A stretch of 64,000 nt of DNA from Raineya sp. (GTDB lineage Bacteria; Bacteroidota; Bacteroidia; Cytophagales; Thermonemataceae), in assembly GCA_025454915.1 (NCBI GenBank), contig JALONN010000003.1:496001-560000 (forward strand), read 5' to 3'. The position numbers were made by a program, and so were the translations under genes. The stretch's first letter is position 1; every line of letters begins with the position of its first letter. The notes under the pieces were generated by a model. It searched no databases. It worked only from the letters and a program-made list of their open reading frames with translations, and was not told where the DNA came from. Below, piece by piece: positions 53,270 through 62,076 of the stretch.

Positions 53270-53605
53270 TTATGTATTTTTTTTATAAACGCTATAACCA
53301 AGTAATATAAGCCCTCCTATCAAGGCTGAATATTTTTTAATAAAACTTATTCCTTCTGCTTGAACTATAATTAAAAAACCACCAATAAAAGTAAGAATTA
53401 CCCCAATTAGAACACTTTTATTAATCTCATTAGAAGTTTTTTTTCTTTCATTTTTAACTTCCAATACCACTTTCTTAGCAACTTCCAATGATATACCCTG
53501 TTTAGTAAGTAAAACTTGTATGTCATAAGGAAATTTCCCATTTTTAAATTCCTTGTAAACATACTCTTTTAGTTCTTCATATTCTTTTTTATTCAATTCT
53601 TCCAT
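53270..53605 (-). CDS. Small two-helix membrane protein
   Basis: A 111-residue protein with a charged N-terminal half (EELNKKEYEELKEYVYKEFKNGKFPYDIQ, LLTKQGISLEVAKKVV) and two hydrophobic helices at the C-terminus (VLIGVILTFIGGFLIIVQA and YSALIGGLILLGYSVY). The N-terminal part may form a helical domain of the SHOCT or UBA-like kind (GISLEVAKKVV), which is only an impression. It is flanked by LRR genes and hypothetical genes in an accessory region and has no known function. Confidence 0.65.
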   Translation of the reverse strand: MEELNKKEYEELKEYVYKEFKNGKFPYDIQVLLTKQGISLEVAKKVVLEVKNERKKTSNEINKSVLIGVILTFIGGFLIIVQAEGISFIKKYSALIGGLILLGYSVYKKNT

Positions 53606-53664
53606 ATCTTAAATAATTTAACTCTTTTAAATATAAAAGAGGCATTTGAGCAATCAAATACCCT

Positions 53665-53698
53665 CAACATGCTATTTTCCCAGTTTTGCAATTGTCTA
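53665..53698 (-). pseudogene. Possible relic of an LRR gene 3' end
   Basis: Minus-strand sequence here reads QLQNWENSM in one frame, matching the C-terminal QDWENIVL and QGWENIIM of the LRR genes at 52158 and 54292. The DNA (CAT, then ATTTTCCCAG and TGCAA) lines up with the 3' end of 54292 over about 30 bases. No other LRR sequence remains beside it. Confidence 0.35.
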
Positions 53699-53709
53699 TT
53701 ATAAAATAG

Positions 53710-54270
53710 TTATCTTAATTCATATTTGAATCTAAAGCTCATAAAATAGTTTTTTAGTTCTTCCCATTTCTGATAATCAAAACTATAATATCCTTCATCT
53801 TTATCACTCAATTGGTATTTTCGGCAACTAAAACAAATATTGATGTAAGAAGTTTTTCCTTTCAAAAACATAATAATTGCATGATGAGGTTCAAAACAAA
53901 ATGATGTAAAGTCTGTTTTCGGCTTATTATCCTTTGCAAGAATATGAATAAGTCTAACTCTACTTTTTCTAGATATTTTAATATACTCTTTCAATACATC
54001 TTTATTAATTTGATTTTCTTTTACTATTGGCTCTGAGCCTATACAACAAGATATATGGCTAATTAAAAATACACTATCTGCTTCTTTGATAGCATTTACC
54101 ATTTCTTTATTTTGGTTATATTTTGTAGTATCTATACTCAGAGAATCTTGTACAGGAAACTCTATAAATATCTTTTTCGCTATATATTTTTGATGACTTT
54201 GTGAATTTTTATCATCAGAACAAGCAAAAAATATAAAAATAATTATGAATATTATCCATAGTTTTTCCAT
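53710..54270 (-). CDS. Putative lipoprotein
   Basis: A 186-residue protein with a very hydrophobic signal and lipobox-like IFIFFAC (Cys 17), followed by a Ser/Asn-rich stretch. The C-terminal half contains CFEPHHAIIMFLKGKTSYINICFSCRKY, a Cys- and His-rich segment that could bind metal or form disulfides; small proteins with an HHAIxF...INICFxC pattern occur in other Bacteroidota as far as I recall, without known function. It lies between the two LRR genes of the second locus on the same strand. Confidence 0.7.
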   Translation of the reverse strand: MEKLWIIFIIIFIFFACSDDKNSQSHQKYIAKKIFIEFPVQDSLSIDTTKYNQNKEMVNAIKEADSVFLISHISCCIGSEPIVKENQINKDVLKEYIKISRKSRVRLIHILAKDNKPKTDFTSFCFEPHHAIIMFLKGKTSYINICFSCRKYQLSDKDEGYYSFDYQKWEELKNYFMSFRFKYELR

Positions 54271-54291
54271 ACTTTTAAAGAGTTATATATT

Positions 54292-54843
54292 TTACATGAT
54301 AATATTTTCCCAGCCCTGCAACTCTTTTGGTAATATCAAATCATGATTACCATTTACATAAATCTTACAATTTGTCAGGTTTCTCAGTTCTTTGGGAAGG
54401 GTTTTGAGTTGATTATTTTTTAACTTTAATTCTTCCAAACTATGTAGTTGTTCAATTTCTTTTGGCAAGAATTGAAGCTGATTATATGAAAGATCTAAAC
54501 ATTTTAAGTTTCGTAAACCCATAATCTCAACAGGAAAAGTTTGAAACCAGTTACTTCCCAAATTTAAGTTTTCCAAACTGTATAATAAGCGAACACTTGC
54601 AGGAACTTCTACCAAAACCCTTGTATTAAAGTTCAAGCCCTCTATTTTATTGAAAGGTATTTGAAAATTCCATTCATTATTTCTGATTAAAAAAGTTATT
54701 AATTCTTCATATTCTCCGATTTTTGCTTTAAAGTGTATTTCAAATTCAGCTTCATGGTTTTTTGCCAACAAAAAAGCTAAACGAATATTTTCGCTATCAC
54801 CACTTTCTAATAAATTTAGTATGTTTTCAAACTCTGGAGACAT
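54292..54843 (-). CDS. Short LRR protein with shared N-terminal module (paralogue 5)
   Basis: A 183-residue protein that begins MSPEFENILNLLESGDSENI, nearly identical to the gene at 52158, but has only about four leucine-rich repeats before the same C-terminal cap (CKIYVNGNHDL ... LQGWENIIM). Compared with the 342-residue sister it looks like a contracted copy that lost roughly eight repeats, as happens by recombination between repeats. It has a full start, cap and stop, so it may still be functional. Confidence 0.88.
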   Translation of the reverse strand: MSPEFENILNLLESGDSENIRLAFLLAKNHEAEFEIHFKAKIGEYEELITFLIRNNEWNFQIPFNKIEGLNFNTRVLVEVPASVRLLYSLENLNLGSNWFQTFPVEIMGLRNLKCLDLSYNQLQFLPKEIEQLHSLEELKLKNNQLKTLPKELRNLTNCKIYVNGNHDLILPKELQGWENIIM

Positions 54844-54871
54844 GGAATTATCTCTTTAAAATCATTCAATA

Positions 54872-54903
54872 TAAAAAAAGGAGTCTGAATAATCAAACTC
54901 CTT
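54872..54903 (-). terminator. Intrinsic terminator of the ddl gene
   Basis: On the minus strand a stem AAGGAGT/ACTCCTT (54897-54903 with 54878-54884, with an inner TGA/TCA pairing) is followed by seven T. It lies 32 bases after the ddl stop at 54935. Confidence 0.85.
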
Positions 54904-54934
54904 ATAATTTATAACTCATCACTTATGATTCAAA

Positions 54935-57634
54935 TTACATTCCTCTACCATATTCCAAGATTTTATCTATAAACTGGTAGGGTTTGTAGTTTTCGAGGGC
55001 TGCCTGATGGAAAATGCAGGTAGCAGGTGTCATGCCTGGTAATGAGTTTATTTCAATAATAATAGTTTCTACTCTTCCATCTGCATATACACGCACAAAG
55101 GCATCAATACGACAATAGCCTTCTACATTCAATATTTCAGCCGTTTTCTGGAGAGTTTTGCGTACTTCTGCCGAAATTCGCTTGTTTTCGTCAGTAGTTT
55201 TGGCAAATCTGGCAGGGGTAATATTTTGTCCTTCTCCTGCCAAAAATTTCTCTTCAAGGCTCAATACCTCACCTGTAGCAAGCGTTTCGGAAGGCTCAAA
55301 AACATCATAATTTCGGCTTCCATCTGCGTTTCGGGTAGTAAGCATGCCTCCTGTTATCTCTAAAAAATGAACAGCCTCTTTCTTTTCAATCAGTTCCTCT
55401 ACTAAAAAGTATGTACGTTTTGGGAATTCCTCTCCTGTTTTCAGTTTCAAAACCTGACTGGGTTGTGGTAAAAAGGCATCCATATCCCTGAAACTCATTT
55501 CAGCGTATGCCAGTAACTCTTCTCTCGATTTAATTTTCTTCACAGCAGAGCTACAACCATCATCAGCGGGTTTGGCTATGATTGGATAACCAAATTCACG
55601 TTCTAATATTTCTATTTGCTCACTCTGGTTTTCAAACCACTTATCTTTAAAAACAAGCTGATGTTTGGCAACTAAAATACCTTTTTTCGCCAGTATTTCG
55701 TTTGTTTCATATTTATTGATGGTAATTTGAGAACTTTCTACTCCTGAGCCGTTATAGGGCAAGCCTACTTTTATCAGCTCTTTTTGTAAAGCACCATCTT
55801 CACCGGGTCTGCCATGCAGGGCAATAAAAACTTCATCTACAAGGTTCTTAAGGTCTTGATAATTGGTTCTTTGGGCTTCAAAAATAGCTTTTTGGGCATA
55901 TTTTTGGGTGATTTCTTTCGCTTCTTCTCTGATTTTATCTAAAACCTCATGCTTTTTATTGTGTTGAGCTTTCTCCTTAATGTCATCAGCGTTGTCCTTG
56001 AGCATCACATTAATCGGAATTAAGTATAATTCGTGATGTTCATCGCTACCTGTCAGAAATACAGGAATCGGCTCATATTTTCCAGAAGAAGCAAGTTTTT
56101 CGTAAATATTTCTACCACTCTCCACAGAAATATGCCTTTCTGATGAATATCCACCCATAATTACAGCCACCTTAATTTTAGGTGTTGGGTTATTCTGATT
56201 ATTTAAAATAGCTTTGTCTAGAGCCTCTAATTGCTTGGTAATGAAATAATTATTTTTAGGAGTTTTCGCCCTTGCAGCCAGTGACGTTCTGATAATGTAA
56301 GTCAGGAATTGAGAAGGATTGAGTCCTATTTCTGCTGCCTGATGGAAAAAGAACGACGAAGGCAACATTCCTGATGTTGTATTGGGGTCATTGAGGTAAA
56401 TTTCTCCCAACGCATTGATAAAACCATCAATACGAGCATACACATCAGCTTTGATATTTTTGAACAATTTACAGCATTCCTGCCTGATGGCTTCTATTTG
56501 TTCTTTGGGTAAGTCTATGGGTGTTACTTTTCGGCTAATCCCAGGCAGATATTTTGCTCTGTAATCAAATAAATCAGCTTTTTTAACAATTTCAGTAGGT
56601 GGTAAAGCCACAGGGTCACCATTTTCATCTTCAATGACAATACACGAAAATTCTTTTCCAATAATAAAGCGTTCTATTAAAATGCTTTCTTCGTGGCTTA
56701 CAGCCGTCAAGACAGCTTTATAATGATTTTCTGTCAGCAATACATCCAACTGTTTCCCAAGCTCTTCTGGGTGGTAAATAATGCCTGCATCTTTGAGATG
56801 CTCTCTTGTACCATCTAAATTTTGGGCTATCAGATGTAATTCTAATGGAAAGCCTACTCCCTCACGAATATCTGTGATATGTGTAATAAAAGCCCAACGC
56901 TCCTGTTCCGAATAGTTTTTCCATTTTCTACCTGAAATTTCTTCAATAAAAAACGCTTTGGAAATCAGTTGATGAAAAGCATGATTATCTTTTTCGTTGA
57001 GTATCGAAATGCCAATAGAAGAACCCTGATTGGGTGCTTTGATCACCATGGGCAAACCTATTTTGGCTACAAGCCACTCTAAAATATCGCCTTTATAGAA
57101 GTTTTTCAGGTAATCTTTTTTCTTGATAGTCAGATATTTGGGACGTCTGAAACCATACTGAGCCAGTAAATCTGCTTGTACACTTTTATCTGTTCCAATA
57201 GCTGAGGGTAATATCCCACAACCCGAATAAGGCAAGCCATACCACTCTAAAAGCCCCTGAATTGCTCCATCCTCTCCTTGTGAGCCATGCAGAGCCAAGA
57301 AAGCAAAATCAAAAAGGTTTTTAAATTCGTGAGGTTCTACTTTTCTGCCTACTTCAGAGATAATTTGTTGTAATTTAGCATCATCCAAATTTTGAACAGA
57401 TTCCAAGTAAATCTGAAAGTTTTTAGGCTGATAAGCCGAAGGTGGAAAAAAATCCCTGATAGTTCCTTTGTATAAATACTGCCAGTCTAATAATATAAAA
57501 TTGCCTAAACTATCTACAAAAATAGGAATAGGCTCGAAAAGTTCTTTGTTAAGGTTATCGTAAACGGTTCTTCCGCCAGCAAAAGCAATTTCACGCTCTC
57601 TGGACTGCCCCCCGAAGAAAATACCAATTCGCAT
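54935..57634 (-). CDS. ddl: Tandem-fused D-alanine--D-alanine ligase (two Ddl domains)
   Basis: An 899-residue protein, about twice the 310-370 residues of a normal Ddl, made of two ATP-grasp ligases in one chain. Ddl joins two D-Ala for the peptidoglycan stem. Half 1 (1-460) has GGQSREREIAFAGG, LALHGSQGEDGAIQ, VIKAPNQGSSIGIS and FDYRAKYLPG, but its Mg-binding segment reads LNDPNTTSGML where E-x-N-xx-PGMT is usual (D416 for E). Half 2 (from about 486) has GGYSSERHISVESG, IALHGRPGEDGALQ, AKPADDGCSSAV, FLAGEGQNITPARF and a standard EINSLPGMTPAT. Half 2 therefore looks fully canonical, and half 1 may differ in substrate or activity. It ends at a clear terminator. Confidence 0.93.
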   Translation of the reverse strand: MRIGIFFGGQSREREIAFAGGRTVYDNLNKELFEPIPIFVDSLGNFILLDWQYLYKGTIRDFFPPSAYQPKNFQIYLESVQNLDDAKLQQIISEVGRKVEPHEFKNLFDFAFLALHGSQGEDGAIQGLLEWYGLPYSGCGILPSAIGTDKSVQADLLAQYGFRRPKYLTIKKKDYLKNFYKGDILEWLVAKIGLPMVIKAPNQGSSIGISILNEKDNHAFHQLISKAFFIEEISGRKWKNYSEQERWAFITHITDIREGVGFPLELHLIAQNLDGTREHLKDAGIIYHPEELGKQLDVLLTENHYKAVLTAVSHEESILIERFIIGKEFSCIVIEDENGDPVALPPTEIVKKADLFDYRAKYLPGISRKVTPIDLPKEQIEAIRQECCKLFKNIKADVYARIDGFINALGEIYLNDPNTTSGMLPSSFFFHQAAEIGLNPSQFLTYIIRTSLAARAKTPKNNYFITKQLEALDKAILNNQNNPTPKIKVAVIMGGYSSERHISVESGRNIYEKLASSGKYEPIPVFLTGSDEHHELYLIPINVMLKDNADDIKEKAQHNKKHEVLDKIREEAKEITQKYAQKAIFEAQRTNYQDLKNLVDEVFIALHGRPGEDGALQKELIKVGLPYNGSGVESSQITINKYETNEILAKKGILVAKHQLVFKDKWFENQSEQIEILEREFGYPIIAKPADDGCSSAVKKIKSREELLAYAEMSFRDMDAFLPQPSQVLKLKTGEEFPKRTYFLVEELIEKKEAVHFLEITGGMLTTRNADGSRNYDVFEPSETLATGEVLSLEEKFLAGEGQNITPARFAKTTDENKRISAEVRKTLQKTAEILNVEGYCRIDAFVRVYADGRVETIIIEINSLPGMTPATCIFHQAALENYKPYQFIDKILEYGRGM

Positions 57635-57736
57635 AAACGAGTTCTGAGTTATAAAATGAAGAGATATGTGTGTTTTATCTATTGATCTTGCAAGTTATGA
57701 ATTTTTTCAGGAAAAAGACAAGAAAACTATTTTCAC

Positions 57737-58450
57737 TTAATCAAGCTCTGTGATAACCATTTTAAATAATTCAAATTCAGCAGAACTCAACTCCTTTGCC
57801 CAAGAGGTTTTAGATAAATCTAAAAAACTGAGGTCTTTCTTCTTAAAAAGCTTAGAATAAATCACCATGGCTGCTAAAACACTTGCTTTTTTGGTTGGAT
57901 GTAAACCATCTGTTTCGTAAAAAGCTAAATCAGGGCTTTTTTCCCATACTTTTTTCCAAGCCAGTCCCACAGGGCTTAACGAAGCATTTACGAATTTTGC
58001 AGCTTCGGTATAAGAGTATATGACATTATCAAAATCGAAGAGACGGGATTTCATAGCCCAAACCATGTAAAGATTTAATTTCGTTCCATATTTTTTACAC
58101 TCATTGGCATATTTTTGTACATAATTTTTAAGCATTTGTTGCGATTCGGGCAAGGCAGAAGAGCCTTGTTGGGCTACCATGAAATCAAAGTATTCTTTTT
58201 GAAGAGCATTTTGTACTTTGCCTTCATTCCAGTGGTCTTCTAAAGAATAATCAGGATTTGTAAAACTTGTGGTCTTTATTTTCTGCTTGTCAAACTTCCC
58301 TATTTCTTCCAGCAATTTAGGGATGTTATGATAGTACGTCAGACTGTTTCCTACAAAAACAATTTTAGTCGTTTTTTTGGTTTGCTTTTTTTGAGCATAG
58401 ACTTGCCCAAATGCTATTGATAAGAAAATTAGTATGTATAGTTTTTTCAT
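57737..58450 (-). CDS. Exported SGNH/GDSL-type hydrolase
   Basis: A 237-residue protein from ATG 58450 (MKKLYILIFLSIAFGQVYAQ), with a signal peptide cut near VYAQ (about residue 19); an ATG at 58471 would add seven residues. The SGNH hydrolase pattern is visible: IVFVGNSLTYYHNIPKLL (catalytic Ser after Asn), VAQQGSSALPESQ, LYMVWAMKS and the C-terminal ETDGLHPTKKASVLAA with the Asp-x-x-His. It should be a periplasmic esterase acting on acyl groups, perhaps of glycans, but the substrate is unknown. It is divergent from the MATE transporter gene. Confidence 0.88.
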   Translation of the reverse strand: MKKLYILIFLSIAFGQVYAQKKQTKKTTKIVFVGNSLTYYHNIPKLLEEIGKFDKQKIKTTSFTNPDYSLEDHWNEGKVQNALQKEYFDFMVAQQGSSALPESQQMLKNYVQKYANECKKYGTKLNLYMVWAMKSRLFDFDNVIYSYTEAAKFVNASLSPVGLAWKKVWEKSPDLAFYETDGLHPTKKASVLAAMVIYSKLFKKKDLSFLDLSKTSWAKELSSAEFELFKMVITELD

Positions 58451-58571
58451 AAAAAAATAGTTTATTTTCATAACGTTTATAAATATTTGAATATTCTTTT
58501 TCTTAGAAAATTTATATATTTATGTAGTTTTCAGCGTTATATTTAAGAGCTTTATTTTTTCAACTATTTCT

Positions 58572-59957
58572 ATGAAAAACTCTACAAGTAAAAGTGTTGT
58601 TATTTGGGAAACATTTAAACAGGCTCTCAGAGGAGGGCATCAGGATTATACTACTGGCTCTATCCGAAAAGCCATTTTTCTGCTGGCTATTCCCATGATT
58701 TTAGAGCTTTCCTTAGAAAGTGTATTTGCCATTGTAGATATTTTTTTTGTAAGTAAACTAGGCGAAAATGCCATTACAACCGTAGGACTCACCGAAGCCG
58801 TTATTACCATCATTTATTCTATTGGCATGGGACTGAGTACAGCAGCTACAGCAGTTGTAGCAAGAAGAGTTGGTGAGAAAAACCATGAAGATGCTGCCCA
58901 TGCTGGAGCACAATCTCTTATTATTGCTTTTGTTGCCTCTGTTGTACTAAGTGTTATTGGTATTATTTATGCTCCTGAGCTGCTTAACATCATGGGAGCT
59001 ACAGATGCCGTAATTAAAGAAGGCACTAATTTTACAAGAATTTCATTGGGTAGTAGCCTTTCCATTATGCTTCTGTTTTTAATCAATGGGATATTCAGAG
59101 GGGCTGGTGATGCCTCTATTGCCATGAAAAGCCTATGGATTGCAAGTATTTTAAACATCATTTTGTGTCCGATTCTCATTCATTTTTTTGGTTTAGGAGG
59201 AGCTGCTATAGCTACAGCCACAGGACGAAGTGTTGGCGTTGTATATCAGTGTTATCATTTATTTAAAGGAAGCGGACTTTTAAAGTTTTATTCTCGTCAG
59301 TTTGTATTCAACAAGAGTATAATTTCCAATCTGATAGAAGTAGCATTACCTGCTACCATGCAGTTTATGATTTCAAGTGGTAGTTGGATTATTCTGACCA
59401 AATTTGTTGCTGAAATTGGCAGTACACCTGCTTCGGCTGGCTATCAGATTGCCATCAGAAATGTTGTTTTCTTTATATTACCTGCTTGGGGACTTAGTAA
59501 TGCTGCTGCAACGCTTGTAGGGCAGAATTTAGGAGCAAATGAACTTAAAAGAGCTGAGCAAAGTGTATTACTTACCACCAAATACAATGCTATTTTCATG
59601 GCATTTGTCATGCTTCTGTTTTTGTTTCTTTCTGTACCTATCATGCATATTTTTTCTAAAGAAAAGCATATTATTGATTATGGTGCTCAGGCATTACAGG
59701 TAATTGGCTCTGGTTATATTTTTTATGGAATTGGTATGGTGATGATGCAGGCTTTAAATGGAGCTGGTTATACAAAAATCCCTACCATTATTAATCTGGT
59801 AAGCTATTGGCTTTTTCAGATACCTTTGGCGTATGTATTATCTTTGGAATGGGGGCTTGTTGGGGTTTATATGGCTATTCCGATAGCCGAAACCTTCGCC
59901 GCTATTCTTGCATGGTATCATTTCAGACGTGGTAAATGGAAAGAAGTGAAAGTTTAA
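58572..59957 (+). CDS. MATE-family efflux transporter
   Basis: A 461-residue protein with twelve hydrophobic segments, normal for MATE drug/sodium or proton antiporters. Typical family segments are AIPMILELSLESVFAIVDIFFVSKLG, TTVGLTEAVITIIYSIGMGLSTAATAVVARRVGE and, in the second half, GYQIAIRNVVFFILPAWGLSNAAATLVGQNLGA. The N-terminal 25 residues are cytoplasmic. The substrate is unknown; in this neighbourhood it might also move a lipid or glycan precursor, but nothing proves this. It is followed after 73 bases by the DHHW gene. Confidence 0.92.
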   Translation: MKNSTSKSVVIWETFKQALRGGHQDYTTGSIRKAIFLLAIPMILELSLESVFAIVDIFFVSKLGENAITTVGLTEAVITIIYSIGMGLSTAATAVVARRVGEKNHEDAAHAGAQSLIIAFVASVVLSVIGIIYAPELLNIMGATDAVIKEGTNFTRISLGSSLSIMLLFLINGIFRGAGDASIAMKSLWIASILNIILCPILIHFFGLGGAAIATATGRSVGVVYQCYHLFKGSGLLKFYSRQFVFNKSIISNLIEVALPATMQFMISSGSWIILTKFVAEIGSTPASAGYQIAIRNVVFFILPAWGLSNAAATLVGQNLGANELKRAEQSVLLTTKYNAIFMAFVMLLFLFLSVPIMHIFSKEKHIIDYGAQALQVIGSGYIFYGIGMVMMQALNGAGYTKIPTIINLVSYWLFQIPLAYVLSLEWGLVGVYMAIPIAETFAAILAWYHFRRGKWKEVKV

Positions 59958-60000
59958 AATAAAATCTGAGTCTTTCTTTTAAAGAATTTCCTGAATTTAT

Positions 60001-60008
60001 TACCTTTG
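60001..60008 (+). promoter_or_regulatory. Possible -7 promoter box (TACCTTTG)
   Basis: TACCTTTG matches TAnnTTTG and lies 22 bases before the ATG of the DHHW gene at 60031. The upstream -33 region has only T-rich sequence, so a second box is not clear. Confidence 0.45.
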
Positions 60009-60030
60009 CAAACAAAAATTACACCCTTCC

Positions 60031-61377
60031 ATGCATTCTAAATTGCTCTTAATACGTTTTGGTACTTTTGCTTTTTTTGTTTCTTTAGCAATATTTGGAA
60101 TCCTTTTTTTCATTTTTCCTAAAAAAGAAGTTTCTGAATACGAAAAAAGAAAACTTGCTCAAATGCCTACATTCCATTGGAAAGACTTCTGGAGTGGAAA
60201 GTATCTCAAAGATGTAGATATGTACGTAGCAGATAACTTTCCTTTTAGAGATGGATTCGTTCAGACTAATTTTGTTATTAGTCAGAATAGAGGTATCAAG
60301 AATGAAGATGTTGGCTTCTATAAGCAAGAAGTAGTGACCAATGGTGGCATGGATAAATCTAACCCTGACAGTACAAACCAAAAAGATGAGAAACGTCCTG
60401 AAGATGAGCTGATTGAAGGAGAAGCCGACAAATCTCCCGTAAGAGGTGTAATGATTTACAAATCAATGGCTATTCAGGTATTTGGAGGTGGCGAATCATC
60501 TGCCAAATATTGTGCTGATGTTGTAAATTTCTATCAGGAAACACTTAAAGATAAAGCTCAAGTATATTCTGTAGTCGTGCCTACACATGGAGAGTTCTAC
60601 TTGCCTCATAAATATCGTCATACATCCGAGAAGAAAAATATTGAGTATTTATATTCACAACTCAACGAAAAAGTCATTTCGGTAGATGTAACAAGCTCTT
60701 TGTATAAGCACAAAGACGAGTATATTTTCTTCAATACTGACCACCATTGGACAGGACTTGGAGCTTATTATGCCTATGAAGAATTTTGTAAAAAAGCAGG
60801 TTTCGATGCTGTTCCTATTGAAAAGATGGAGAAAAAAGTAATCAACGGCTTTTTAGGTTCTCTGTATTGGATTACTCGTGATAAACGTCTGAAAGAAAAC
60901 ATTGATTCGGTGGTTTATTATAAACCTTCTGTCAAATATACAGCCTTTAGCCATGCTAAGAAAAACCCTGATAAACGTTCAGGTGGGGCTTTGTTATTTG
61001 TAGAATATGCCAAAGGTCCTAATGCATATAGTGTTTATTTTGGAGATGATTTTTCTTTGGTTGAAGTGGATACAGATGTTAAAAATGGCAGAAGAGCTAT
61101 GATTATCAAAAACTCTTTTGGAAATGCCTTTGCTCCTTATTTGGCTTCTCATTTCGAGAAATTACTGGTAGTCGATTATCGTTATTGGAATAAAAATCTG
61201 CTAAAAATGATTAATGACCATAAGATTACAGATGTCATTATTTTCCATTATTCGTTTTCTGCCAATACTGTTCCTGATTTACAAAGAATTAAGAAGCTTT
61301 TAACTGAATTTGGAGGTGCAAACGCCAAACCAGAGACACCCAAGAAAAAAGCATCCAAAGATACCATTAAACAATAA
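60031..61377 (+). CDS. DHHW protein, AlgJ/AlgX-like O-acetyltransferase component
   Basis: A 448-residue protein with one N-terminal membrane helix (FGTFAFFVSLAIFGILFFIFP) and a large periplasmic domain. It contains the hallmark DHHW in FFNTDHHWTGLGAYYAYEEF and, earlier, YSVVVPTHGEFYLPHKYRH. These SGNH-like proteins acetylate polysaccharides in the periplasm together with an MBOAT partner (AlgI type). Near the end, MIIKNSFGNAFAPYLASHFEKLLVVDYRYW carries the usual serine-containing NSF/Y segment. No MBOAT gene is present in the window. The methyltransferase gene follows after 6 bases. Confidence 0.9.
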   Translation: MHSKLLLIRFGTFAFFVSLAIFGILFFIFPKKEVSEYEKRKLAQMPTFHWKDFWSGKYLKDVDMYVADNFPFRDGFVQTNFVISQNRGIKNEDVGFYKQEVVTNGGMDKSNPDSTNQKDEKRPEDELIEGEADKSPVRGVMIYKSMAIQVFGGGESSAKYCADVVNFYQETLKDKAQVYSVVVPTHGEFYLPHKYRHTSEKKNIEYLYSQLNEKVISVDVTSSLYKHKDEYIFFNTDHHWTGLGAYYAYEEFCKKAGFDAVPIEKMEKKVINGFLGSLYWITRDKRLKENIDSVVYYKPSVKYTAFSHAKKNPDKRSGGALLFVEYAKGPNAYSVYFGDDFSLVEVDTDVKNGRRAMIIKNSFGNAFAPYLASHFEKLLVVDYRYWNKNLLKMINDHKITDVIIFHYSFSANTVPDLQRIKKLLTEFGGANAKPETPKKKASKDTIKQ

Positions 61378-61383
61378 AATCCT

Positions 61384-62076
61384 TTGCAGAGGTCTTTTCA
61401 ACTAGAGTTGCTGGATAATCCAGATATACCCACTCCCGATTTATACAGAAATTTGTATGAGTTGGAAGTAATCAATACGTATCTGGGTGGTTATCAGATT
61501 ACGCTCAAAGGGCTTTCTAAATTTTTATTAAATAAGCATATTTCTAAGACTATCCGAATTATTGACATTGGTTCTGGGGCTGGTGATACGCTCAGAAAAA
61601 TGGCTCAATGGTGCAGAAAAAAAAATATCAAAGCAGAGCTGATAGGCATTGATTTGAAAGATGATTGCATAGCCTATGCTCAGGAAAAGAGTGTAGATTT
61701 TCCTGAAATATCTTTCATACAGTCTGATTATCAGAATATTACAATAGAAGCAGATTTGATTACCTCAGCCCTTTTTTGCCATCATTTATCAGATGAACAG
61801 CTTGTATTTTATCTGAAATGGTGTCAGAAACATGCTCAAATGGGATTCATTATCAACGATTTACACCGAAATATTTTAGCTTGTAAAAGTATAGGACTTT
61901 TAACTCAGCTTTTTTCAAAATCTTATCTTGTAAAAAATGATGCTCCACTTTCTGTAAGAAGGTCTTTACTTAAACATGAGTGGGAAAATATGCTTCAAAA
62001 AGCTCAGATTACAGGTTACCAAATTAGTTGGGAATGGGCATTTCGCTGGCTTGTTATGGGTAAAAATCAGTTATGA
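61384..62076 (+). CDS. SAM-dependent methyltransferase with TTG start
   Basis: A 230-residue class I methyltransferase. The first motif IIDIGSGAGDTLRKM binds S-adenosylmethionine, followed by ELIGIDLKDDCIAYAQEK (motif II) and a motif III/IV region ITSALFCHHLSDEQLVFYLKWCQ. The start is a TTG at 61384: there is no ATG before motif I and an in-frame stop lies just upstream (the stop of the DHHW gene), while the residues following the TTG (QRSFQLELLDNPDIP...LYRNLYELEVINTYLGGY) match the beginning of related proteins. The target is unknown. It overlaps the next gene by 4 bases. Confidence 0.88.
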   Translation: MQRSFQLELLDNPDIPTPDLYRNLYELEVINTYLGGYQITLKGLSKFLLNKHISKTIRIIDIGSGAGDTLRKMAQWCRKKNIKAELIGIDLKDDCIAYAQEKSVDFPEISFIQSDYQNITIEADLITSALFCHHLSDEQLVFYLKWCQKHAQMGFIINDLHRNILACKSIGLLTQLFSKSYLVKNDAPLSVRRSLLKHEWENMLQKAQITGYQISWEWAFRWLVMGKNQL

